A stretch of 9,559 bases of DNA, from positions 1 to 9,559 of the forward strand of contig QNZT01000015.1 in NCBI GenBank assembly GCA_003978455.1. Reading direction: 5' to 3'. Shown here one piece after another: positions 1 through 6,474 of this stretch. Position numbers and translations under genes: made by a program. Under the pieces are notes generated by a model. It saw only the letters and a list, made by a program, of their open reading frames with translations, made no database searches and was not told the DNA's origin. This DNA comes from Sulfurospirillum sp. (lineage in GTDB: Bacteria; Campylobacterota; Campylobacteria; Campylobacterales; QNZT01). Each line of letters starts with the position of its first letter. Position 1 is the stretch's first letter.

Positions 1-327
1 CTCCGGGGGGATGACGATCTTGTCGAGCCATTCGCCGACGATCCCTTCATGAAGATACTTTTTGAGGTAGATGAAGTATTGTACTATTTTGACAAATTCA
101 AAGATTTCGTAGATCCGCAGCCGTCCCTGTTTTTTGAGATACATCAGCTCTTTGTCGAGGTTTTTGACTTCCGGCGGCGCTTTGAAATCGTAATCGGTCA
201 GTTTTTTGATAAATTTGAAGTGGAGGTTACTGTCACCCTCCATAAAGAGCGGTTTGGGACGCGCCAGAAACTGCTCATATTCAGTGATGAACTCCTGTAG
301 ATCGAGTTTGGCAAGCAGACTATTCAC
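1..327 (-). CDS. mutS2: Endonuclease MutS2, N-terminal 109 residues (3' end outside window)
   Basis: Reverse translation gives an open frame starting NSLLAKLDLQEFITEYEQFL and running through KPLFMEGDSN and FKAPPEVKNLDKELMYLKKQ, which I recognise as the N-terminal region of Campylobacterota MutS2. MutS2 is a MutS-related ATPase with a C-terminal Smr nuclease domain; it acts against homologous recombination or on stalled, collided ribosomes rather than in classical mismatch repair. The ATPase and Smr parts lie beyond the window, so activity cannot be judged. The chosen start is GTG at 325-327, because a GAGG Shine-Dalgarno lies six bases upstream (334-337 on this strand) and the frame matches the family's N-terminus. 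It overlaps the end of the preceding membrane-protein gene by eight bases, which implies translational coupling at the end of the murC operon. From memory, mutS2 also lies beside murC in Helicobacter pylori. Confidence 0.85.
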   Translation of the reverse strand, partial: MNSLLAKLDLQEFITEYEQFLARPKPLFMEGDSNLHFKFIKKLTDYDFKAPPEVKNLDKELMYLKKQGRLRIYEIFEFVKIVQYFIYLKKYLHEGIVGEWLDKIVIPPE

Positions 328-667
328 CGGCGACCTCGCAGGAAGAGGCGGGATAGATCAGACCGCTGAGGGGACCGCTCTCTTCGGTGCTGACAAAAGA
401 TTCGGTTCCGGTCTCGAAATAGAAGTGTGCCTGTGTCACTTTCTGGTCCTGACAGAGGATCGTCTTTCCCTGACGAAATGCGTTGTAGAGGTTGCGGATA
501 CGTTTGTCGCTGTGATCGACACTCGCTTCATAGAGCCAGAGCAGCGCGAAAACGAGGGCGGCTATCTTGAGGATCTGGATCTTCTTTTCATGCGATATCG
601 CTTCGACTTTGGAGGCGATCAGTGTGGCGGCGATGATCAGAAAAAAGAGCCCGAGGATAATCTGCAT
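320..667 (-). CDS. Small two-TM membrane protein, conserved between murC and mutS2
   Basis: A protein of about 115 residues with no domain I can name. Two hydrophobic segments are clear: IILGLFFLIIAATLIA (about residues 2-17) and IQILKIAALVFALLWLY (about 30-46), joined by a short basic loop (SHEKK). The remaining 65 or so residues are polar, contain two cysteines, and probably form a small domain on one side of the inner membrane. Two starts are possible: GTG at 668-670 or ATG at 665-667. I prefer the ATG because GAGGAG lies seven bases upstream of it, against four for the GTG. Its A is shared with the murC stop codon (TGATG), a classic coupled arrangement. From memory H. pylori has an uncharacterised small gene (HP0622) in this position. 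The context suggests only expression together with cell-wall synthesis; function is unknown. Confidence 0.75.
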   Translation of the reverse strand: MQIILGLFFLIIAATLIASKVEAISHEKKIQILKIAALVFALLWLYEASVDHSDKRIRNLYNAFRQGKTILCQDQKVTQAHFYFETGTESFVSTEESGPLSGLIYPASSCEVAGE

Positions 668-1980
668 CACGAAACTCCTCTCAGCTGATAGGTGATGTCG
701 CCCGCACCCAGCCCGATGATCACTCCCTCATGAAGTGCGCCGATCTCCCTGTGATCCTTGCGCAGTTCGATGCCGCCCTTTGTGCGCACAACCGTATCGG
801 CAAAGCGTGGATTGTATTTGCGAAAGTGGTTTTCAAAGTCTATAAACTGCTCCTCTTCACCGACATTGTAGACCGGAAGGATCACCAGTTCGTCGATCCC
901 GACAAAACACTCTTTGAACTTTTCGAGGTTGTCGATGGTGCGGCTGTATTTGTGCGGCTGCCAGATGGCGGTCACTTTTTTGAGTCCCAGCAGGCGGGCG
1001 TATTTGCGTGCCGACTTGATGGTCGCTTCGATTTCGGTGGGGTGGTGTGCATAGTCGTCGATGATGACGTGGCGGTCATCTTTTTCGAGGATATCGAAAC
1101 GCTTTTTGATCCCTTTGTAGGCTCTGAGGTTGCTGCGCACCGTTTCGAGTGAATTTTGGGTGATGGCGGCGAGTATGGTCAAAGAGGCGTTGATGGCGAT
1201 ATGTTCCCCGACACCGAAAACTTCGAAAGTCCCCAGATCTTTCAGTACGAAAGAGGTGTAGGGGTCGCCGTTGATGATGACGGTTTTGATACTTTTGATA
1301 TCTTTGCCGGGGTAGAGGCGGATCGCTTCGATGTCGGTGAGGGTAGAGAGAAAACTATCTTCGGCGTTGATGACACGGATTTTCGCTTTGCGGATAAATG
1401 TCCGGTAGGCGTCGTAAAAGCGATCGAGATCGTAGTCGTAAAACTCCATATGTTCCGGTTCGGCATTGGTGACGATGGCGATGTAGGGGTTGGTGTTGAG
1501 AAAACTGGCATCGCTCTCATCGGCTTCAAAGATGAGGTTTTCACCCTCTGCAAAGTGCATATTCGATCCGAACTGTTTGCTCTCCGCACCGATGATAACA
1601 GAAGCGTCGATGATGGAGGCGAGCATCGCGGAGGTGGTGCTTTTACCGTGTGCTCCTGCGACGGCGAAGACCTTTTTGCCTTTGAGGATAAAGGGAAGTG
1701 CCTCTTTGCGCGAAAGCAGCAGCATCCCTTTCTCTCTTGCGGCGATGATTTCAGGATTGTCCGGTTTGACGGCGGCGGAGTAGATGACGATCGACTGGTC
1801 GGTGATATTTTCCGCGGACTGGGGGATAGAGACAGCGATACCCTCTTTGCGGAGGGTTTTGGTGATGGGTGTCTCTTTCATATCCGAACCGCTGATGGTG
1901 TAGCCGTTTTTCTGCAAAAAGCGTGCGAGTGCCGAAAGTCCGATACCGCCGATGCCGATGAAGTGAATCTTACTGGACAT
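667..1980 (-). CDS. murC: UDP-N-acetylmuramate--L-alanine ligase MurC
   Basis: Cytoplasmic ATP-dependent ligase that adds L-alanine to UDP-MurNAc, the first step of the peptidoglycan stem peptide. The 437-residue protein has the normal Mur-ligase layout: an N-terminal UDP-binding domain opening with HFIGIGGIGLSALA (residues 6-19); the ATP loop VAGAHGKSTT (107-116), where many homologues have GTHGKTTT; EADESDAS (152-159) and TNAEPEHMEFY (171-181) of the central domain; and the C-terminal domain with DDYAHHPTE (308-316), QPHKYSRT (341-348) and GAGDIT (425-430). All expected catalytic motifs are present. The frame is open for 26 more codons upstream, but MSSKIHFIG is the family N-terminus and AAAGGA lies nine bases before this ATG, so I start at 1980. 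This overlaps the upstream aminotransferase gene by 11 bases. It is second in an operon with that enzyme, whose likely product pathway supplies meso-DAP for the same stem peptide. Confidence 0.97.
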   Translation of the reverse strand: MSSKIHFIGIGGIGLSALARFLQKNGYTISGSDMKETPITKTLRKEGIAVSIPQSAENITDQSIVIYSAAVKPDNPEIIAAREKGMLLLSRKEALPFILKGKKVFAVAGAHGKSTTSAMLASIIDASVIIGAESKQFGSNMHFAEGENLIFEADESDASFLNTNPYIAIVTNAEPEHMEFYDYDLDRFYDAYRTFIRKAKIRVINAEDSFLSTLTDIEAIRLYPGKDIKSIKTVIINGDPYTSFVLKDLGTFEVFGVGEHIAINASLTILAAITQNSLETVRSNLRAYKGIKKRFDILEKDDRHVIIDDYAHHPTEIEATIKSARKYARLLGLKKVTAIWQPHKYSRTIDNLEKFKECFVGIDELVILPVYNVGEEEQFIDFENHFRKYNPRFADTVVRTKGGIELRKDHREIGALHEGVIIGLGAGDITYQLRGVS

Positions 1981-3091
1981 AGGGTTTGATCCTTTGCATA
2001 GCCTCTTTGGTGCGCGCTTCATCTTCGACAAGTGCGATGCGTATATACTTTTCATCAAAGTCGCCTCTGCTCAGAAACGATCCCGGCAGGACTTTGAGGT
2101 TTTTCTCGGCATAGAGTCTTTTGGTGATCTCAAGGTCATCCTCCACCTCCAGCCAGAGGTAGAAGGTCGATTTTGGAATCGGCGTGCCCAGTATCTCCTG
2201 CGCAACGGCGAAGTTCCGGTAGTAGAGGTCGCGGAAAAACGCGACGTGCCCCTCATCTTCCCATGCTTCTGCCGCCGCTGCCTGAAGCGGGAGCGGGGAA
2301 GCGCATCCGACATAGGTGCGGTAGCGCATATACCCTTTGAGTATCTCTGCATCTCCGGCGATAAAGCCGCTGCGAAGCCCCGGTGCGGAGCTGCGTTTGG
2401 AGATGGAGTTGACGACGAGGATGTTTTTGAAGCCGGGATTGCCCGCTGCGATACTCGCTTCGAGCAGAGAGGGATCTTTGTAGCCTGTGTATATCTCACT
2501 GTAACACTCGTCGTTGAGGAGTACAAAGTCATACGCCAGCGCCGCTTCGACCCATTTTGTCAATTCATCAAGATCCATACTTGCGGCGGTGGGATTGTTG
2601 GGAAAGTTGAGGATGACAAAGTCTGTTTCATGAAGCATATCGGGATCGATCACGGCTTTGAAACCGTTTGCTTTTGTCAGGTTGATATGGTGTACTTTCG
2701 CGCCGCTTGCGATCGCCGCACCTTCGTAGATCTGGTAAAAAGGGTTGGTAAACGCCATCACCGGATGCTCTTTTTCGGCAAGCAGGAACTGCGGAAAGTT
2801 AAAGAGCACTTCCCTGGTGCCGAATGTGGGGATGATCTGTGTATCGTCCAGATCGACACCGAAACGGCGTGCGACAAATCCCCGCTGTGCTTCACGAAGT
2901 CCTGCTTCACCGGCTGTTTTGGGGTATCTGTTCAGCAGATGGGCATTTTCGCTGAGTGCATCCTGTATGAACATCGGCGTGGCGAACTGCGGCTCGCCGA
3001 TAGTCAGGGTGATAGGATCGTAGTCGGGATCGGGTGTGATGCCTTCCAGAAGGCGGGTTAGTTTTTCAAACGGATAAGTCTCAAACTGCAT
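1970..3091 (-). CDS. dapC: PLP-dependent class I/II aminotransferase, probable succinyldiaminopimelate transaminase
   Basis: A 373-residue fold-type I aminotransferase. Visible landmarks: the N-terminal substrate segment TLTIGEPQFATP (29-39 region), NFPNNPTAA (162-170, cofactor-contacting Asn166), NDECYSEIY (193-201, Asp194 to the pyridine nitrogen), SISKRSSAPGLRSGF (229-243, Schiff-base Lys232 and phosphate-contacting Arg240), and RIALV near the C-terminus, whose Arg351 should bind the substrate carboxylate. The form of the lysine motif and its place before murC point to N-succinyl-LL-diaminopimelate aminotransferase of the lysine/meso-DAP pathway; H. pylori has a similar enzyme next to murC (HP0624, from memory). 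A different amino-acid aminotransferase cannot be excluded from sequence alone. I start at MQFETYPFEKL because AAGGA lies five bases before this ATG; the frame continues 13 codons upstream without family similarity. First gene of the operon, with its own promoter close by. Confidence 0.85.
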   Translation of the reverse strand: MQFETYPFEKLTRLLEGITPDPDYDPITLTIGEPQFATPMFIQDALSENAHLLNRYPKTAGEAGLREAQRGFVARRFGVDLDDTQIIPTFGTREVLFNFPQFLLAEKEHPVMAFTNPFYQIYEGAAIASGAKVHHINLTKANGFKAVIDPDMLHETDFVILNFPNNPTAASMDLDELTKWVEAALAYDFVLLNDECYSEIYTGYKDPSLLEASIAAGNPGFKNILVVNSISKRSSAPGLRSGFIAGDAEILKGYMRYRTYVGCASPLPLQAAAAEAWEDEGHVAFFRDLYYRNFAVAQEILGTPIPKSTFYLWLEVEDDLEITKRLYAEKNLKVLPGSFLSRGDFDEKYIRIALVEDEARTKEAMQRIKPYVQ

Positions 3092-3134
3092 CGATTTCCT
3101 TGAAGTTGGTAAAGGGTAATTTAATTGCAAGATT

Positions 3135-3140
3135 ATTATA
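3135..3140 (-). promoter_or_regulatory. Extended -10 promoter of the dapC-murC-mutS2 operon
   Basis: On the minus strand TGATATAAT gives a perfect -10 hexamer with an extended TGn. There is no convincing -35, as is usual for Campylobacterota sigma70 promoters, which rely on the -10 region. The predicted start would leave a leader of about 35 bases before the aminotransferase ATG at 3091. Confidence 0.6.
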
Positions 3141-3168
3141 TCATGTAAGGGTTAAAGGGGGTGTGGTA

Positions 3169-3198
3169 AGTATGAAACAGAAAGTTCCGTTTCATACT
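3169..3198 (-). repeat. Perfect 10-bp inverted repeat over the DUF5718 stop codon
   Basis: AGTATGAAAC (3169-3178) and GTTTCATACT (3189-3198) are perfect inverted copies around a ten-base loop. The TGA stop of the DUF5718 gene (3192-3194) lies in one arm. Neither side is followed by a T-run, so it is not a textbook terminator. It could still slow or end transcription before the next operon's promoter at 3135-3140, protect the mRNA 3' end, or be a protein-binding site. Confidence 0.5.
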
Positions 3199-4019
3199 AC
3201 CGTTTGCCGCAGCAGGCTAATCCCCTCTTCATGAAACGCGTCACGCTCTGCCATCCCGGTGATCGCTTCGTGAGTATGGATTCGCATATCGTAAGCGATG
3301 ATATAGAGGATATCTCCCTTCTCGAGAAAATGGCTCTCTCCGTAGGGTGTGTAGCGTGTTGCGCCGATAGAGATGAGCATCTCTGCGGGGTAGCCTGCCT
3401 GTTCGATCAGTGCGCTGAGGTCTTCAAGCGGTCCGGTCTCTCTCTGGTGGTTGAGCTTCTCTACGATCCAGTCGGTCAGTTTGTCGTAAAAATAGCTGTA
3501 TGTCAGCAAGGGGCTGTCCTCTCCGTACTGATGCAGGATGCCGTCACGTTTGATAAATGAGGTGAGGGCGTAGTGGTCGAGCATACCGCCCGGGCTGAAG
3601 CTGTCCAGAGGTGTCATATGTGCCGTGATCCCTTTGCTGTTTGCACCCCAGTTCTTTTTGACACTGATCTTCGGTGCACCTTCGATGCGGATGGAGCAGT
3701 CGTTGTAGGCACCGAAATGGGTGGGGATGATCGCCGCCACTTTTCCGTTCTCATATGTCATATCGCAGAGCAGGGCGATTTCCGGTTCCATCTGTATCGG
3801 AGTCTCCTGACCCGGTATTTGCGGTTTGGCGATAGTGGCGGATGAGAAGGGATAGATACCCAAAAGTGTATTGCAGTGCGGTACATAGGTAGGAAATATC
3901 CCTTTGGGTGCATCTTCGTCCGCTGTTTCAATACCGACAAAGTCGGCACTCTCACCCGCCTGTTCGAGGTGTCTGGCAAAATTTCCGGCGATGCCGAAAC
4001 CGATGGTATCTTTTGTCAT
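3192..4019 (-). CDS. DUF5718 family protein (FAH-like fold suspected)
   Basis: A 275-residue soluble protein that I recognise as the DUF5718 family, known mainly from Campylobacterota; opening GFGIAGNFARHLEQAGE and ETADEDAPKGIFP are typical. No function is established to my knowledge. The middle and end resemble fumarylacetoacetate hydrolase (FAH) enzymes: EPEIALLCD (78-86) matches the ExE metal-binding strand, GAYNDCSIR (103-111) matches the GYTvaNDvsAR segment, and LEKGDILYI (232-240) matches the C-terminal LkpGD turn. By this reading Glu78, Glu80 and Asp107 would be metal ligands; this is inference. Start: ATG at 4017-4019 with AAGGAG four bases upstream; the frame continues 20 codons further but crosses the promoter. 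It appears to be a single-gene unit with a strong sigma70 promoter, divergent from the 67-residue gene and followed by an inverted repeat at its stop. Confidence 0.8.
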   Translation of the reverse strand: MTKDTIGFGIAGNFARHLEQAGESADFVGIETADEDAPKGIFPTYVPHCNTLLGIYPFSSATIAKPQIPGQETPIQMEPEIALLCDMTYENGKVAAIIPTHFGAYNDCSIRIEGAPKISVKKNWGANSKGITAHMTPLDSFSPGGMLDHYALTSFIKRDGILHQYGEDSPLLTYSYFYDKLTDWIVEKLNHQRETGPLEDLSALIEQAGYPAEMLISIGATRYTPYGESHFLEKGDILYIIAYDMRIHTHEAITGMAERDAFHEEGISLLRQTVV

Positions 4020-4050
4020 GAAACTCCTTCGTACTATCTTTATATACAAT

Positions 4051-4079
4051 ATATTAGTAAGATATCGTGCCAATGTCAA
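4051..4079 (-). promoter_or_regulatory. Sigma70 promoter of the DUF5718 gene
   Basis: Minus-strand TTGACA (4074-4079, perfect -35) and TAATAT (4051-4056, 4 of 6 matches to TATAAT) are separated by exactly 17 bases. The predicted start near 4044 leaves a leader of about 25 bases carrying the AAGGAG ribosome site. A full -35 is uncommon in this phylum, which suggests steady, fairly strong expression. Confidence 0.65.
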
Positions 4080-4098
4080 GATTTTTCCTCATTTTGGA

Positions 4099-4104
4099 TA
4101 TAAT
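4099..4104 (+). promoter_or_regulatory. -10 element of the 67-residue gene
   Basis: TATAAT preceded by a T-rich stretch (ATTTTGGA) 28 bases before the ATG at 4132; the -35 position is poor. Its upstream region overlaps the -35 of the divergent DUF5718 promoter, so the two promoters may interfere with each other or share a regulator. A GAGGAG ribosome site (4115-4120) lies 11 bases before the ATG, slightly far. Confidence 0.5.
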
Positions 4105-4131
4105 ATAAAAAAGTGAGGAGAAGCGGATATT

Positions 4132-4335
4132 ATGAAAACAGATCATGAAAAAGTAGAAAAGCTGCAAAAAGCGGTCAAAGAGGCGGAGCATCTGACTCCG
4201 GAAGAGAAGAGTATAACACTTGAGAAGATTGCGGAGTGGAAGCTGGAGGACAAAGCATTTTCACTGTTGCCGCTGGAGCTCGAAAAGCTTTCCGAAAAGA
4301 TTGTTCCGATTCTCGAGGAGATCGGTTTAGCGTAG
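4132..4335 (+). CDS. 67-residue charged helical protein, unknown function
   Basis: A short protein (MKTDHEKVEKLQKAVKEAE...) that I do not recognise. It is dense in Glu and Lys, contains a single Trp, no Cys, no signal peptide and no membrane segment. The pattern suggests two or three amphipathic helices broken at LTPEEK (about 21-26) and LPLEL (about 46-50), that is, a small soluble helical bundle or an oligomerising protein. The helix-turn around 'LTPEE' loosely recalls DUF4404-type small proteins, but I cannot support an assignment. Evidence that it is a real gene: a TATAAT promoter and a GAGGAG ribosome site upstream, an ATG start, and codon use like its neighbours. It is divergent from DUF5718 and convergent with the MscS gene. 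Confidence 0.65.
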   Translation: MKTDHEKVEKLQKAVKEAEHLTPEEKSITLEKIAEWKLEDKAFSLLPLELEKLSEKIVPILEEIGLA

Positions 4336-4359
4336 CGTTTTATCACCGTACAATAGATT

Positions 4360-4479
4360 GAATCCTCTGAACAATTGACTTCTCTCAAACGGCTTCACGG
4401 TGGGTACCCCAAAATTTCGGAGAAATTTTGACCCTGCCGCTGCAGATGTTGTTCGCGCAGTCAATTGTTCAGAGGATTC
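4360..4479. repeat. 120-bp element with perfect 21-bp inverted ends, between convergent genes
   Basis: The 21-base arm at 4360-4380 (begins GAATCCTCTGAAC) is the exact reverse complement of 4459-4479 (ends CAGAGGATTC), with 78 bases between. The symmetry continues imperfectly outward: TATCACCG at 4341-4348 mirrors CGGTGATA at 4495-4502, inside the last codons of the MscS gene. An inner hairpin sits near the centre. As RNA it would fold into one long cruciform-like stem. No open frame fits inside it. It may be a short non-autonomous palindromic repeat (MITE- or REP-like) that also serves as a two-way terminator for the 67-residue and MscS genes. No target-site duplication is obvious. Confidence 0.7.
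4398..4439. repeat. Inner hairpin of the 120-bp element
   Basis: CAAAATTTC (4410-4418) pairs perfectly with GAAATTTTG (4422-4430) around the three-base loop GGA. The stem continues through GGGT (4402-4405) with ACCC (4431-4434) and CGG (4398-4400) with CCG (4437-4439), leaving small bulges. Being nested within the longer inverted repeat makes chance pairing unlikely. Confidence 0.6.
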
Positions 4480-4481
4480 GA

Positions 4482-6416
4482 TTATTTGTTGGTGCGGTGA
4501 TAGAGTGCTTTGGCACTCTGCGCGATATTCTCTTCGTCAAAGTAGAGCGTCTGGGACGGAAATGCAAACTCCAGACCGTGTTTCTCCAAAATCTCCATAA
4601 TCTGATACATCACATCCTGTTTGATTTTAAGCCACTCTTCCCATTTGGTCGTTTTTGAAAAGGAGTAGAGCAGTATCTCTATCGAGGAGTCGGAGAAGCT
4701 GTCGAGATAGACCAGCAGGGTGGTTTTGATACCGAGTTTGTCTTCGAGTGAGAGAAATTTCCCTGCCTCTTTGTAATATTTCCTGATGGTTCTGCGGTCT
4801 ATTTTGTCGGCGGTGATGATACCGGGATGGTTCTTCAGCATCGCGGTGATATCGTCGATGGCTGCCTGGAGCTGCTCTCTTTTCGCACTGTATGTGACGC
4901 CGATGTGCATCTTGATACGGCGTCCGATTGTACGGCGGTTCCAGTTTTTCAGCGGGGTATTTGCCAGTTCGGCATTGGGGACTGTGATGAGGGCGTTGTC
5001 GAAGGTGCGGATCTTGGTGGAGATGAAACCGATCTCGACGACGGTGCCTTCGACATCTTTGGTCTCTATCCAGTCTCCCTGTGAGAAAGATTCGTCGAAA
5101 ATGATCTTCAGAAGTCCGAAAAAGTTTGAAAGGGTAGTTTGCGCGGCGAGTGCTACGGCAAGACCGCCGATGCCCAGTGACGCGAGTACGCTGGTGACGT
5201 TGACGCCCATCTTGACCAGTGCGACCAGCAGTGCGGTCATGAAGATAAGCACTTTGGTGATTGAGAGGATGAGGTTGAGCAGTTCGCTTCTGAGTTGCTT
5301 GTTTTCTGTCGCCTGTTTGCGGTGAAAATAGATAAAAAAGATATTTTCCACCAGTTGCATCAGGATATATGCGATCATCGCGATATAGAATATGTAAAAG
5401 AGCAGTTCCGTCGATTCCGAAAGCGGCATGGGGTATCGGGCAACTTCGAGGGCAAGTTTGAGTCCGATACCGTTGATGAGCAGGGAGACCGGTTTTCGGA
5501 TGCGGTTGAGATTGTCGAGCAGGATATCGTCTGTCTCATCTTCATGTTCTAAGATTCTGTATTTGAAATAGTTGTAGAGCCGTTTGTAGATGAGATAGTT
5601 GAGTATCCAGAAGAAGAGGATGACAAAGAGAAAGAGGATCACCCTTCCGATATCGAGTTTGATATAGCGCAGATAGACGTTCAATTTTGCTGCGGCGGGT
5701 TGCTTGTTGATATAGTTGATCAGATTGTCCAGCCGCAGTTCGGCAGCGATGGAGCGGTAGGTGAGTAGCTTTGCATTGATAGTCAGGTAGTCGAGAAAAC
5801 TGTCAAAAAAGTAGTAGTCCCTTGCAAATATGAAAAAGTTCTTCTGTATCTGCTTTGCGACACTGCCCTTTTGTGATGCGACCTCTTCGTAAATGGTGAT
5901 GGCATCTTTGATCGAAAATGTTTTGCTGAGCATCTCTTTGTGTTTGCGGATATATTCTACAAGACGCTTCTCTTCCAGTGTTGTCCAGTTGTCGGCGAGG
6001 TAGTGGAAAAAAGTGAAGATCTTCCCTCTGAGCCGGAGAGTTTCTACTTTGAGTTTGTCACGCTTGACTGCCTGAAGATAGCCGTATTTTCGGTTGGCAT
6101 CGATTTTCAGCATCAGTGTGTTGATCGTTTTTTCACTCTCTTTGGGATTGTAATAGCTGTTGTTGCGGTCGTCCAGAGAGTAGGGTTCGTTTTTGAGTTT
6201 GAGGATCAGCCCTTCATAGGCGTGTACCCGCTCCTCCAGCAAGGCTGTGGTCTGATTTTCGTCCAGTATTTTGGTGGTGTTGCTGTCTGAGATGAGTGTT
6301 AGAATGACTTTGTCGGGGAAAAATCTATTTTCGGTTTCCTGCAAAAGGTGCCAGAATGAGCCTGCCGCAAAGAGTGTGAGTGTCAGCAGTAACAGCAGCG
6401 GCACCACCCTCTTCAT
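4482..6416 (-). CDS. Mechanosensitive ion channel, MscS family, with large periplasmic N-terminal domain
   Basis: A 644-residue inner-membrane channel that opens under membrane tension to release solutes during osmotic downshift. Layout: a signal peptide (residues 1-19, run of Leu ending FAAG); about 235 mainly helical, charged residues, probably periplasmic; membrane segments near 257-279, 308-325, 337-363 and 383-404; then the MscS pore helix with GVNVTSVLASLGIGGLAVAL (404-423) and QTTLSNFFGLLKIIFD (426-441); the beta domain with GDWI and GTVVEIGFISTKIRTFDN (457-474) and PNAELAN; and the C-terminal motif EKHGLEFAFPSQTLYF (611-626). It is more than twice the length of E. coli MscS (286 residues) and closer in design to periplasmic-domain members of the family. 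Start: ATG at 6414-6416 with GGGAG seven bases upstream. It lies just after the chemoreceptor gene but has its own extended -10. Confidence 0.93.
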   Translation of the reverse strand: MKRVVPLLLLLTLTLFAAGSFWHLLQETENRFFPDKVILTLISDSNTTKILDENQTTALLEERVHAYEGLILKLKNEPYSLDDRNNSYYNPKESEKTINTLMLKIDANRKYGYLQAVKRDKLKVETLRLRGKIFTFFHYLADNWTTLEEKRLVEYIRKHKEMLSKTFSIKDAITIYEEVASQKGSVAKQIQKNFFIFARDYYFFDSFLDYLTINAKLLTYRSIAAELRLDNLINYINKQPAAAKLNVYLRYIKLDIGRVILFLFVILFFWILNYLIYKRLYNYFKYRILEHEDETDDILLDNLNRIRKPVSLLINGIGLKLALEVARYPMPLSESTELLFYIFYIAMIAYILMQLVENIFFIYFHRKQATENKQLRSELLNLILSITKVLIFMTALLVALVKMGVNVTSVLASLGIGGLAVALAAQTTLSNFFGLLKIIFDESFSQGDWIETKDVEGTVVEIGFISTKIRTFDNALITVPNAELANTPLKNWNRRTIGRRIKMHIGVTYSAKREQLQAAIDDITAMLKNHPGIITADKIDRRTIRKYYKEAGKFLSLEDKLGIKTTLLVYLDSFSDSSIEILLYSFSKTTKWEEWLKIKQDVMYQIMEILEKHGLEFAFPSQTLYFDEENIAQSAKALYHRTNK

Positions 6417-6450
6417 GAACAGACTCCCGTAGTAGGTATTGTACGGTGGA

Positions 6451-6456
6451 ATTATA
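6451..6456 (-). promoter_or_regulatory. Extended -10 promoter of the MscS-family gene
   Basis: Minus-strand TGATATAAT, identical in its nine bases to the dapC promoter core, 35 bases before the channel ATG. The -35 region would fall inside the last codons of the chemoreceptor gene and is not recognisable. Confidence 0.5.
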
Positions 6457-6474
6457 TCACAAATTTATGATATA
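6453..6474. repeat. 7-bp inverted repeat over the chemoreceptor stop and the MscS -10
   Basis: TATATCA (6453-6459) and TGATATA (6468-6474) flank eight bases. The repeat covers most of the MscS -10 and the TAA stop of the chemoreceptor gene (6465-6467). It has the size of a repressor operator but could be chance in AT-rich sequence. Confidence 0.35.

Noticed and set aside
1156..3061. Long plus-strand open frames (1156-1989 and 1994-3061) opposite murC and the aminotransferase
   Set aside because: They lie antisense to well-conserved genes, have no family resemblance and low-complexity Asp/Gly/Val/Phe-rich translations, as expected from codon bias of the real genes.
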